A stretch of 64,000 nucleotides of DNA, from contig JABBOT010000013.1 in assembly GCA_016165875.1 (NCBI GenBank), forward strand, positions 8,478,909 through 8,542,908, read 5' to 3'. Source of the DNA: Acanthopleura granulata. Taxonomy: Eukaryota > Mollusca > Polyplacophora > Chitonida > Chitonidae. Below, one piece after another: positions 37,626 to 48,852 of the stretch (position 1 is its first letter; each line of letters starts with the position of its first letter). Position numbers and translations under genes: made by a program. A model generated the notes under the pieces. The model made no database searches and was not told the origin of the DNA. It saw only the letters and a program-made list of their open reading frames with translations.

Positions 37626-38297
37626 GTTAAAGTGAAAGACCACTCACAAATGAAGATGTGGTGATTCAAAAGAGCACAAAAAATGCATCTGAAAATTACG
37701 GAGCCGTAAAAGTGACATGCTACAAAAGAAAAATACTGCTAATAAAAAAACACATACAGTATTTAATTTTTCCCGTGTGTGTACGTGTTTCTTTTAATAA
37801 TTCGTGCGAACGACATCTTCACTAAGCCGTGCTCTCGAGATAACAGACCAATAGAAACGCACAATTATCTCGTGAGCACGACTTCTTTTCCTTTGCAGTA
37901 TCTCACATTTACGGCTCCTTTAGGAAATACCTTCTATGATTTTCTTAGTTTTATTTCTACAAAATTAAATGCAGTCTAATGTTTTGATTGTATTGTGGAC
38001 TTTATGGGTCATATTGAACAGGCTGAAGCACAGTTACGTCACACATTCCAATTTAGCCTTTTATCACGTGTATCTTTAAATAGAACAACCAATGGTTGTT
38101 TAGCAGCGAAAAGGAATAAATGACGTCGCTGTACTTTTCAACATGACACATGAAGTCAACCATACAATCAAAACATTTGAGTGCTTTCAATTTGAGGGAA
38201 AATATCGGAGAAAATCAGTGAAGGTATTTTCAACTACATGTTTTCTTGCTCTTTTTCACTCACAACAACTTTATGTTTGAGTGGTCTTTCACTTAAC
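37626..38297. mobile_element. Inverted-repeat element, copy C, abutting the paralog 3 stop
   Basis: Its ends are inverted matches: GTTAAAGTGAAAGACCACTC on the left and GAGTGGTCTTTCACTTAAC on the right. The right end lies 2 bp from the stop codon of CTLD-PAN paralog 3. It has an internal insertion at 37696-37922. Confidence 0.88.
37696..37922. mobile_element. Second inverted-repeat element nested in copy C
   Basis: The left end TTACGGAGCCGTAAAAGTGA is inverted against GTATCTCACATTTACGGCTC on the right. The host sequence resumes afterwards (TCTGAAAAT before, GGAAATACCTTC after), so the insert is younger than its host. Inner arms carry GTGCTCTCGAGATAA and TTATCTCGTGAGCAC. Confidence 0.85.
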
Positions 38298-38299
38298 GG

Positions 38300-41200
38300 T
38301 TAATCACGAACTTTCCACACCTCCCAGCCCTTCCTTTGTTGTCTCTCCCCATCCAGAGCGTCTGAGCTAGAATAAAGCGCACATACTCGGCTCCATCTGT
38401 GGAAGTTGATGACGACGCAGTGCAAAGATTTCTCCGAAGTGCACGCACGTGCACAGATCGTGATGTCCGTTACCCTGACAACCTTGTTCGGTGTGGACAG
38501 CAGACGATATCCGGATAAATCCAAGATGCAATGCAAAACTGTAAGAAAAGGGAGAGCATGGTTTTAGTTCAACGCTATCAGCAATATCTATGCTTGGCCT
38601 GTCCATTCTATCTCGATCAACTGAAACTATCGATCTGTTCAAGTCAACGGAACACCAAACATTCTACCCATACCTACAAATGGTCTGATACTTAAGAGTT
38701 GAAAGCCCATCGCCCAGTGCCAGTATAATGTGACCGGGTACCGTGTTATATCTCATGTGTACGAAAACTGGGACATCGTTGTGAAAATGTTCATAATTAA
38801 TTCTAAAGAGGACGCTGTGCCTCAAACAATTAAAACAATTAGAACTCGAAACTCCCCTATTGATCTTCAATCAAGGTTAAACTATGTTAATGGCCACACA
38901 AGCGCCGTCGACCTTTCGTTACATACGACCAACGCCACGCTAGCAGGGGTCAAAAGCATAACTTCCCTGTTCAAGATCGCATTTGAACCTGTTCCTCTTA
39001 TACACGTAGCTTATCGATTATAGAAAAGCGCTTTTAACAAATAAACAATATGATTTGGGAAGTTGTATACTTCCCACACTCTTTAACAACAAACAAATAT
39101 AAAGAAACAATATGATGTTGAAAACGGTAGCTCCTGACCAATGTTATTTTCCAGGCTCTCTATGCTCCACCAAATGTATCACGTGTGTGTAATTCACATC
39201 AGAGCAGTATGGGGCATCAGTGGCCGAGGGGGTTAGCGCGCCAGCGAGGCGTTATGACACCGTGCCTCGCACCAGCTGTGAGTTCATTTATTTGTTTATT
39301 CCTATGATTTTTTGTTTTACGCCGTGCCGAAGAATATTTCACTTATAAAACGGCGGACAGCATTATGGTGGGAGGAAACTGGGCAGAGCTTGGGGCAAAC
39401 CCACGACCATCCCCAGGTTGCTGGCGAACCTTCCTTCGAAGAGGAAGCCAGCATGAGCTGGAACTGAACTCACAGCGACCGCATTGGTGGGAGGCTTGTG
39501 GGTCACTGCGCTGGGCTAGAGCGCTAAGTAAGAGAGCCACGGCGGTCCCCCACCTGTATTCAGGGAGTCACTGTCAGGTTAGAGAGTTCAAGCCCAGCTC
39601 TCGCTGCTTTCCTCTCAGACCGTACGTGGGAAGGTCCGCCAGCAAACTGAGGGTGGTCATGGGTTTTCCCGTGGCTCTCCCCGGTTTCCTGTCCCCATAG
39701 AGCTGGCCACAATCGTATAGGTGAAATAATATTGAGTATGTCGTAAAACACCACTCAAAAAAAAGAACAAAAGTCAGAGTAGTTTGTGTGAATCAAAAAT
39801 CGACTAATATATAATCGACTAGTAAATATATAAAGTCCATTCTTTTACCGAAATGTTTTTGCTTGCGAGCTGAACGCCTCTTAACATCAGGTACAGGTGC
39901 AGCTTTTGGCTCGTCACTTAAAGGTGCAGCTGTTGGCTCATCAGTCACAGGTACAGTTGTTGGCTCATCAGTAACAGGTGCAGCTGTTCGCTCAGTAGTT
40001 ACAATTGCAGCTGTTGGTTTGTCATTCGTAGCTGCAGCTGTTAATACATCAGAAGCACCATCTAAATACCAAATGAGAATCATTTTATGCTAGTTTTGCT
40101 GATTTTCTAAAAAACCTCCAGATTCTTATCTTCAATTCTTATCCGTGTTTCCCAAACCAGACAACATTATCATCCACAGAAACATCTATACCCTAAGTTG
40201 AGAAACAGTCTCTGCCTTAAGCTTGACATACAGGAGACCTTAAAGTCAAAGATCACACAAAAAGGAAGTTATGATGAGAGAAAAGCCTATTAAAATCTGT
40301 ATCTGAAAATACCTTCACTAAATTTTTTAGATTTTTTTTCACAAAATTAAATGCAGTGAAATGGTTTGATTGTACGATGAGTTTTGTGGATCTTACTGAT
40401 AATGCATTTCACCAATGACGCCACACCTACTTTTCTGTAGTCCAAAATTAGAAATTTAATGTCATATTAGCTTTTTTACACATAGGCAAATATTACACTA
40501 CGCTTCTCCAGAACTGTATTCAGAGATAAACATAAAGGTACACAAAAAGTTTTCTGCCGTCAATAGTGATATAAATATAACATAATATATACATTTATTA
40601 AATTAACTATCCACCTATGAGTATTAAAGGTGAAAATTATACTGAACCGTTACTGTTTTTTGGTACCCTATATTTTACAGGCTACCTGTTGTTAGCTGCA
40701 TGGGTAACCACTTTCTCTGACGTCATCACTTTCTCTGACGTAACCACTTTCTCTGACGTAACCTATGAACATTTGTCTGTCAAATTAATTAAGAATTATT
40801 ACTTCCACTTCCACTTAAATGGGCCTCCGTTGCTCACTTGGTTCGCGCGCTAGCACAGCGTAATGACCCAGAAGCCTCCCACCAATGCCGTCGCTGAGAG
40901 TTCAAGTCCAGCTCATGCTGGCCTCCTGTCCCTACGTGGGAATGTAGGCGAGCAACCTGTGGATGGTCGTGGGTTTCCTCCGGGCACCGTCCGGTTTACT
41001 TCTTCTCTAATGCTGGCCAGAGTACGGCGTAAAATACCAATAAAATTTATAAATAAATAAATCAATCAATCAATAAATGAATAAATACTTCCACTAAGCT
41101 GCAATGAGAGCTGTCAGACCTGTATTTGATTCTACACCATTCTCCTTCCATACACTGACCAATGCACCCAACAGTAACGCAGTTTGGAGCAGAGGCGCAA

Positions 41201-43961
41201 ATGGGATCAAACGAAATGTGTTGTTCGAAGTGCGCGCGCCCAATTGACTACAACCGCATTTGTCCACTGGTAGCGGCTTTTACGAAGCGCTTGTCAGCGT
41301 TTGGCCAATCACATGTTTATATACAAAACTGGATCGGATGTGACGTTCTAAGCATGGGATTTGTTTGAGTGGAGTTTTTATTGCAGGTTAAGTACACATT
41401 GCAGTACCATACTTTGATCCTGTGATATATACTGGGGAGTTGGGAGTTTAGCTCTTACCATATTCACAAATAATTTCGGCTTTAAGCGGGGATCCTTGAC
41501 AGATGTTGGCTTGCCACACGTATCCCTCGCCGACGGCGTCCTTGCACAGCGTCATACAGTCGTGCGCATAACCCGTGTCGCCTTCATATAAGTTAAAGCT
41601 GGCTATTGATCCTTTAAAGAGAGACCAGTTACCATATTGTAAGAACTTAACACCATTTATCTTTAGATCTTGCTGGTACCCTATTTCTTCCAGTTTTTAG
41701 GGTACCTGTTTGCCGTGCTAAAGGCAAAAATTACCTTCTCTCTAATTTCATTTAAAAAGTAAAGATATGAATGTCTTATTCATTAGACGGACTGACCATG
41801 ACAGAAAAGAGAACCTGCGTATTCTTTTAACAATTACATGCATATTGGCTACAAAGAGTAAACCGGATGTCCCAAAAATTAGAAGAAATTGGGATAGTTT
41901 TAATTCGCCGTAATAAAGGATATTCCTTTCCCAAGGCACGTATGAAGTTGAGTGGCGGGTGCCAAGTAGAACGATGCCATAGTAGAGCACCTATGCAGCT
42001 CGCCAGGTACCTAACCTCCCACCGGATGTAAAGCCGCAATCGAGCTCTGCACCTTATTGGTTAAGGCCTTGTATAGGAAACCATTTGTGGGGAGCCAGCC
42101 GGCATATATCGAATAGTTCTGAGACGCAAGAACGTTTGGACAAGGTAGAGGACTTGCATGTTAAGGACAGCCTTTGCTTTCCTACACGAGTTCGTTTCAG
42201 TGAATACAAGTGTTGCTTGGAATCCAACAGAATTCGTACCACTTTCAGTTATGTTTTTATTTCCGGTAAGACTTTACGCATTTTTAAATTTATTACTCTC
42301 TATTAAAGAAAGGTGCGAAAAAGAGTCGCTGCATTATCCACATAATTTTTGTATACTAGCAGTATACTTCTGCAATGCCGCGTGTCTCAATGATAACGTA
42401 TGATAATACGCACATAATATGTACACCACTGCCACACATGCACTGTGGATGTGTGGATTTGTACACAGTTAATTGTTTTACAGTAATCTACCTGGAAGGC
42501 TCATTTGTATTCGTTCCTACCTGATCGATATGGTCACCGCGTCAGCGCGGCGTAATGACCCAGGTGCCTCTCGCCAATATTCTTTAGTACAGCGTAAAAC
42601 TCCAATCAAATAAATAAATATTCATTGCTACATTTTAATCCCTTTTTATCTGAATCTCACCATCCGTCCACACCCACTCTCCTTCTTTCTTCTTATCCGT
42701 TAGGCCCATCCAAAAACACGCGGCCAGATTAAAGTTTTTGTGAAGGGATTTTAGCAAAGTTGTATAAAATGTGTTCTGATCCGGCGTTTTGATGTGGAAT
42801 AACTTCCAGCCTTGGAGTTCGCACACTTCGTTAGCCATAGACCAGAAGGACGTCTTTTGTCCATAAATAACATAGCAGGTGTCATTGTACAGCCCCGCAT
42901 CCCAGACTCGGACTATCGAGTCTGGCCATTCAGGGCACCGGACGCCACACCCTGCAAGGAAAATTTTTGGAATCTTTAAAAGTGTACTCTGTCATTTTCT
43001 TGCCGAGCCTTGTTCACTAAAAGGGACGTCCAGGCTCAATATATCTGAACAATGCATATATTATTTTTTTATTTGATCGGTGTTTTACGCGTCATTCCAT
43101 AATTGCTTACACGAAGGCGACCAGCACTATAGTGGGAGGAAACCGGACAAAGCCACGGCCACCTTATATACTGTTAGAGTTATGACCTCTAATATACAGA
43201 AATGTATTTTAGAATGTTTATTAGTTTAATCATATAAAACCAGAACAACGACTCATTGTGAAATAATATATTGTACGTATTATATAGGGCGCTTTTTCTT
43301 TTTTTTTTTTTTTTTTTTTTTTTGCTTGCACCAGCTCCAATCAGAGTACTTTGTTCAATAAAGGAAAATTAATTACTTCCGACCCATGAATGGTGGACTA
43401 ATGTTATAAAATAAGGCTGACAATCGGAAGATATTTTTCAGTAACAATCGTTGACACCAAAATCCAAACGCAAATATAATATTATGTATGTATGATTCAT
43501 GTTTACGTCATATGACAACTAGGAGTCCTTTGAATGTATAGGCCTATGTACTGTGTCTTCTTGTGGCAGGAAGAATCTATGCCGCCAAAGTTCGGCCGCC
43601 ATTGGAGCATCATGCCAAAGACACTAGACAAGACACTCTACCCAGTCACATTACACTGGCACTGGGCCGGGCAGTGTTGTTTTCTTGCTCTAATCTCTCA
43701 TTGCTTTGGGACAAGCGAGACAGCAACAAACATACCAATTTTACAGTCTTTGGTATGACCCGACTCCGGATTGATCCCGCATCTTCCACTGAGAGGCACG
43801 CGGAAGGTGTATATATATCCACAGCAATAAATGACAGCAAATTCCACCTGCAAAACTTAGAGTTACAGCGAATATCAAAATTAAAAAGCGTGTTACTTAC
43901 CCAATCGTATCGAAATTGTAAGCAGACATATTGTCGTGGAAAAACAAAAAACTCTGCCCAT
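38300..43961 (-). CDS. CTLD-PAN secreted protein, paralog 3, expanded linker
   Basis: Five exons in transcription order: 43961-43901, 42951-42661, 41611-41459, 40061-39849, 38538-38300. All splices are phase 1, giving 318 residues. Exon 1 encodes a signal peptide (MGRVFCFSTTICLLTISIRL) that aligns with that of paralog 1. The CTLD exon is the same length as in paralog 1 (291 nt) and very similar, with CPEW, NDTCYVI, VCELQGWKLFHIKTP, CFWMGLTDKKKEGEW and WTDG. The next exon ends the domain with HDCMTLC, YVWQANIC and AEIIC. The linker is 71 codons against 26 in paralog 1. It is built from about four 9-residue units such as PTAAPVTDE, and ends KRRSARKQKHF. The PAN exon has ICARAC, HC and RVCALY. 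It is opposite in orientation to paralogs 1 and 2. Confidence 0.88.
39209..39760. mobile_element. Cluster of three family 1 SINE pieces
   Basis: A plus-strand head (CAGTGGCCGAGGGGGTTAGC, about 39209-39287) is interrupted by a full minus-strand copy (about 39288-39550). It is followed by a plus-strand body and tail (about 39570-39760). The outer halves may be one element split by the inner insertion. All lie in intron 4 of CTLD-PAN paralog 3. Confidence 0.82.
40238..40520. mobile_element. Inverted-repeat element, copy D (left half)
   Basis: AAAGTCAAAGATCACACAAA, GAAAATACCTTCACTAAATT and CAATGACGCCACACC align with the left half of copies A and C. No right end was found. It lies in intron 3 of CTLD-PAN paralog 3. 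Confidence 0.7.
40712..40763. repeat. 18-bp tandem repeat, 3 copies
   Basis: CACTTTCTCTGACGTAAC three times, the first as TGACGTCATC, so each unit carries a TGACGT word. Intronic in CTLD-PAN paralog 3. Confidence 0.85.
40821..41086 (+). mobile_element. Family 1 SINE, full length, with target-site duplication
   Basis: The head GGGCCTCCGTTGCTCACTTG leads to an (AAAT)n/(CAAT)n tail. ACTTCCACTTAA (40807-40818) and ACTTCCACTAAG (41087-41098) flank it as an imperfect duplication. Confidence 0.88.
42526..42623 (+). mobile_element. Family 1 SINE with internal deletion
   Basis: The head (GTAATGACCCAGGTGCCTCT) joins directly to the tail (ATATTCTTTAGTACAGCGTA), removing about 150 bp of body. The tail ends about 38 bp from the CTLD exon of paralog 3. 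Confidence 0.85.
43062..43166 (-). mobile_element. Family 1 SINE, 3' half
   Basis: TTTTTATTTGATCGGTGTTT and AGTGGGAGGAAACCGG; the copy ends at GCCACGGCCACC. Confidence 0.75.
43291..43323. repeat. Poly-T tract
   Basis: About 32 T residues with one C, in intron 1 of CTLD-PAN paralog 3. Confidence 0.9.
43562..43815 (-). mobile_element. Family 2 SINE
   Basis: On the minus strand, GGGATCAATCCGGAGTCGGG (B-box position), TGACTGGGTAGAGTGTCTTG and CCTGCCACAAGAAGACAC follow the order seen at 37199-37455. It lies in intron 1 of CTLD-PAN paralog 3, near the signal-peptide exon. Confidence 0.72.
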
Positions 43962-44057
43962 TTCGACTTTTAGTCATCCGTGGCCGGAAGGCCAGTTTGA
44001 GCCCTGTTTGAAGACGGGACAAAAGAAACGGGAGCATTGTTTGAAGATTGCCTGACC

Positions 44058-44058
44058 A

Positions 44059-44138
<80 letters not shown>
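44058..44138. repeat. (TA)n microsatellite just upstream of paralog 3
   Basis: An uninterrupted TA run of about 40 units begins about 100 bp upstream of the paralog 3 start codon. It produces Tyr-Ile ORFs that are not genes. Confidence 0.95.
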
Positions 44139-44139
<1 letters not shown>

Positions 44140-44142
<3 letters not shown>

Positions 44143-47100
44143 AGAGAAAGAAGCAAGCAAAGTCATTTAGCAAACATCCTGATAATGAGCTGATTAAGGA
44201 TGAATACTGAAGACAAAGTAAAGATAAAATATGAACCAGGTATACAAAAAGCTAGATGGCTTTTCTTTGACATGCATAGTTAGTCTCCCTGACAGCCTTC
44301 AAGTGAGAACTGGTAATTTGAGTCTTGGGAGGAAAACAGCTTGTCAGTGAAATACTTGTTGATAATAAAGTAAATGAAGGGACAAAAGACGATGACCTAT
44401 GTATATCTGATGTGCCACGTATCAAATATTTAAGGATCATGCCTAAGGCAATTATTACTGCTAATTACACTGGGTGCGGTTTTGGGCGGGTAGACAGGCG
44501 GCAGGCATGCAGTGTAGATCCAGGAACAATGGACAGAAATTCGTTTGTTAACAAAAATAAAACACATTACGCATCGGAGCGGTGCATTCAAAAATTGCAC
44601 ATATGACCAATGTATATGACAAATTCCAAAGATATTGTGAGACAAAGTCTTCATATACATTTTAAAACTGCCTATCCTCTTGTCTTTGAGCTGGGATGCG
44701 CAGGTTTATGCATGGGAGAACAGCCTGGTTGGTGTTGCAATTGATTATGGTATATATTTTAGGCCTACACGTCCGTAATTTGGGACATCAGGGCCAGGTC
44801 CTTCCGAATTGAACTGTGCTGGGGAACTGGTTGGATAATAGGTACTGCCATTCAAACATTATAGGTTGTTGATACACTATAAACTTCTGCACCGATGCCT
44901 TGATAAGTCGTACAAAAAACTGCAAGCTGCATGTGGTGGAGCATGGTAACGCACAAAAGCTCTAGTACAGCATAATTAAACTTAACCATTGTATAGGTCA
45001 GTGCCTATATATATCTGTATATTAGAAGTATTCATTGTCACAATATCAACAGTAACTCGAAAAGATTAAGGCACTTCAAAGGCGTATATCTCAGACAACA
45101 AACGTTAAAGTACACCAACCCCGTTACAGACAAGGGCAAGTATCCACAACTGTATATCGATATAGTATGCCTTGTACCCAAACTGGATAAGGTGTAATCA
45201 CAGCGCATACAGAACGTAGTTTAGGACGTCTCCAACGCTCCGCATTTATGTCGTACGTCTCAACGGAAAATAATACTTCTTAACTTGAATGCTTGCATGA
45301 AAATCCGCCATTGACCTTTTCCGTAGAGTTGATGCTTGTATGAGAGACAGAGGAAGAACAGCTTTAAAAATAAAATTCAGATCTTCACTTTATTTCCGAC
45401 TTTCAAAACTTATAGGGCTTTAAACCTACGATTAAGATTTCATTAATGAAATGGTGCCCACACCCTGATCACCACAGATGTGTACAACAGATTCCTACCT
45501 ATGCAAATTAATATAAAAGACTACAGCACAGAGAATAAAACCAGAGCTGCATGTGAAAGTGTGATAGTGCACGGCAAATGGTCAGACGTTACCGGTGAAA
45601 TCTGACCTCTTGTCTGTTTACCTCAGTTGGAGTGTTATTCTCACCGTTCATGTACTTGTTTATGAAGCAACAACTTACACGCCAACTGCACTGATGTTGA
45701 ATGCATTATACTAGACGTGATTGGTCTAGAATCACTCAAAATACTGTATGTTCATCACATTTTATACAAGCGAAACACCACTGACATTGTCAAGCTCTGG
45801 ACTATATAAATTCAGCAAAATCTGTCGGTAACTCTTTCCCCGTAAAGTTGCTGACAGGTAGAAATTAAGACATTTGGTAATGGTGACGTTTACTGTAAAA
45901 CTCTATTAAAATTTGTTTAAAAAAAAAATATTTCAAACAAGGATGGATGTTGCACCACGCACCCGATCTCAGCTGGCTACACAGCTGTTTGCAGTGCGCA
46001 TGATCGAGATTCCTGCTTGCGGGACAAACCTGACAAACCCAATGGGCACTTGCTCATTGGATGATATTTTTCTCTGTTTAATTGTAACCACAAGTGATGG
46101 ACTTTTCTTCAACCATTATTTTTCCCAGTTCATACCCGCAAAATTACCTGGCAGGACTTCAACACACTTCAGAGATACAGCAAATCCCTACCCGTCCCCA
46201 CCATTTTCTGTGCGCCTGAATCTTGCATACAAAATCCAATTAGTGTTTTTATACCTTAAAGACGTCGGCTGGTGAGAAATAGGCAACAAGTCCAGGGATG
46301 CGCTTACAGTAGTCGTCTACGTCTGTTTCATTTACTTCTGCACTCTCTCCACTCACTTTAAAGGCCTTTGCGGAAAAACGGCGTTTCCAGCTTTCTGGAA
46401 AACGGCTAAACGGCTAATTCAGTTTGTGTGGGAGTAGGGAATGTTTCGTAATCTGGGATAAGTTGAGCTTTATCACTCAAGCTCATTTACACACGGCGAC
46501 GCTTCGCTGGTCTACTGGCCACGGTTGGGTGTTGTCAGGGCAATAGCAGGGGAAATTGTGACAGCAGCTGTTCTTTGAGGCATTTTTATTCAGTCACTGA
46601 GCTATTCAGTGTCAGACTCATCTTTCACTCATAGGATGACTGAACTCTCCGCAGGAGGTACGATACAGAATCAAGACAGAAGATCACCACCTGCTGAAGT
46701 AGGCAGAGTTCATATAAGCAGATTATCTACTTTCCCACTGATCTTCACTCACGTGGCGAGCAGGAAAGTTGAAGCCAACCTCGCGCTCTGTCGGACGTCG
46801 TGCGACACGCTGTGTCCAATAAGACAACACGTTTGAACACTCACTGGAAATGTTTCTACAACAAACCACTGTCGGCGTTCAGAATAGGCAAGAGTCGGTT
46901 TATTGAAGGCATTTAACTTTACTGTCAAATGGAGAAGAAAATGGATCACGTAATGTCGTCGGTTTTAACATGTCAGTTAATTAAGGTGTCGGTGTTGAGA
47001 GAGTCCACGGTAATGGTTCCAGGACAAGAAAACCCACAAGACCCACAATACATGTATGTTGAAGCATTGCAACCCTCGGCAGTCTCACACTTTCCAGCAA

Positions 47101-48852
47101 ATTTTGTGCATTTTTGCCAGTTTTTGTGACGTCTGAGGCTGCATGGGCTCAAGCATATTTTTCAAGTCGAAAATTAAAAAAAGAAACAAAACGAACGTTC
47201 TGTACATGCGTATCCACGTAACACATGAAACAGCTATCTGGCTTAATACAGACCTCTTGTGCGAATAAAAATCGAACTTATTTCCTCGACTGTGTTCAGT
47301 GATCTTTTATTTAACATATATAGGGTGTACTCCAGTTTGGTGTTTTCTTCCCCTTTAAATGTAATTGAAAAGGGAAATGCAGGCTTCCGTGAAACAAATT
47401 TCTGATACGGTCACTCAAGTATTGTCATCAGCGGACAAAATTCCGTTTGTTTCCTTGTGTTCGAATTTAATGCAGGTTATGGCTTTTGATTGCCATATAT
47501 CTTTCTGTGCAAAACCCCACTATACTTAGGCGCCAGTGTATAGCCTCCACAGTTTTGAAGGGCACTAGTTGCAATAATCCACCTCTCGCTTTTTCGTGTC
47601 AACGACAAGTAAGCGCTGCGAGAGGGTATACAATGTGTTTCATGTTCAAAAATGTCGACCTTCTGATTGAGGGCTTTCATCGGTAAATATTTTCAAAAAT
47701 AAGCCACGCGGCTATCCAAAAGTTGATAGTTCTTGTCGCGAGAGGTCAGCATTTAACTGACTGCGCACACATGCAGGCCAACAAGTAAAAGATGTCAAAC
47801 TGTATCCTGGACAACTTTTTCCTAACAGACAAAAAGGCAAAAGAGTGAGAGAATTGGTAACAGCTCACAAAATTATCGCCCACATATCAGGCAAATAGCT
47901 ATTACAAACGAGGCGGCTAAGGTCAAGACCTTGCTACTCTCGCGCAAACACACATAACCCAAGATCCGTTTTGGACTCTGTGGCGTGAAATTTGGTTTTA
48001 ATAAAGGCGCAAACGGGGGGTGGGGGGAGAAACCGATCAGTCGGATTTTTTGCTGTCGGTAAGTCAGTATTTACGCTAGGGACATTCTGTGCAACTTCTA
48101 GATGGCTGTCTGGCTTGTTTTTAAAGATATTTACCGATAAAAGTCATCAGTCGGAAGGTCGAGATTTTAGAACCAAAAACACATTGTAGCTCTCGCGGAG
48201 CCTACGCGCCACTCGAAAAAGCGAAAGGTACATTATTGCGACTACATGTAGGCAACCATGTGCACCTTGCTTTCAAGGACAAATTGCAAGGAACACCCTT
48301 ACTAATTATAAAACTGTTTGTATTTGTATATAGTAATTTTATCCCTGAAACTAAAAGTCTTTACAACATTAAAAATTGATAGAGTATTCGACAGATGGAA
48401 AAGGGATTTTTAAAACTGAGAAACGTAAGCCGATGCACTTCGATCGCCAGCATCGGCAGGAGCATGGAGAGTTGTCGCCCCTTTTCATCTATCGTATTTG
48501 GGAGAGCACAACCCAGTCGATGTATATAGGGGTGGTGGCGAGCTTGAAATGTTTCAATGCACCGCCTTTTAAAAAATAAAAGGCAGTAAACAGCCAAGCG
48601 AATGCGTGAATATATATATAGACAAGTATTTTGTTGAAATATTTACATTTACCGCCATGTCCCAAAGGATGCATTTTTACAACATGCTGACTCCCCTATA
48701 CGCGCGTATTGACTCACCCACTAGCCGACCAACTGGCGTTGTGCCATGACATTCCAAAACAACTTTGACAGCCGGACGAGGAATTCGGGCTAGTACTAAC
48801 GGTAAATGATATGTTGGACATCGAAAATTGATATAACCGATTGAGGACAAGG
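44140..48852. other. Intergenic region, no gene recognised
   Basis: ORFs up to 120 codons occur (for example 45913-46275), but none shows a recognisable domain, a consistent splice frame or a strong start context. No SINE of either family is obvious here, unlike the flanks. Confidence 0.55.

Larger units (their letters stand above)
34269..38299. other. Region between paralogs 2 and 3, filled by mobile elements
   Basis: It holds three family 1 SINEs, a SINE relic, one family 2 SINE and two inverted-repeat elements. One ORF at 34733-34957 encodes a cysteine-containing peptide with FCTSYC and YVCPKFGQF. It vaguely recalls the CTLD-end exon of paralog 2 (YDCVAYC), but phase and flanks do not support an exon. 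No other gene is recognised. Confidence 0.55.

Noticed and set aside
39365..39700. 111-codon plus-strand ORF
   Set aside because: It runs through two SINE pieces in opposite orientation.
43897..44166. Minus-strand ORFs rich in Tyr-Ile repeats
   Set aside because: They are translations of the TA microsatellite; the real coding piece here is only the signal-peptide exon 43961-43901, read in another frame.
45913..46275. 120-codon plus-strand ORF
   Set aside because: No recognisable family, starts in an A-rich run, and has no supporting exon or splice frame nearby.
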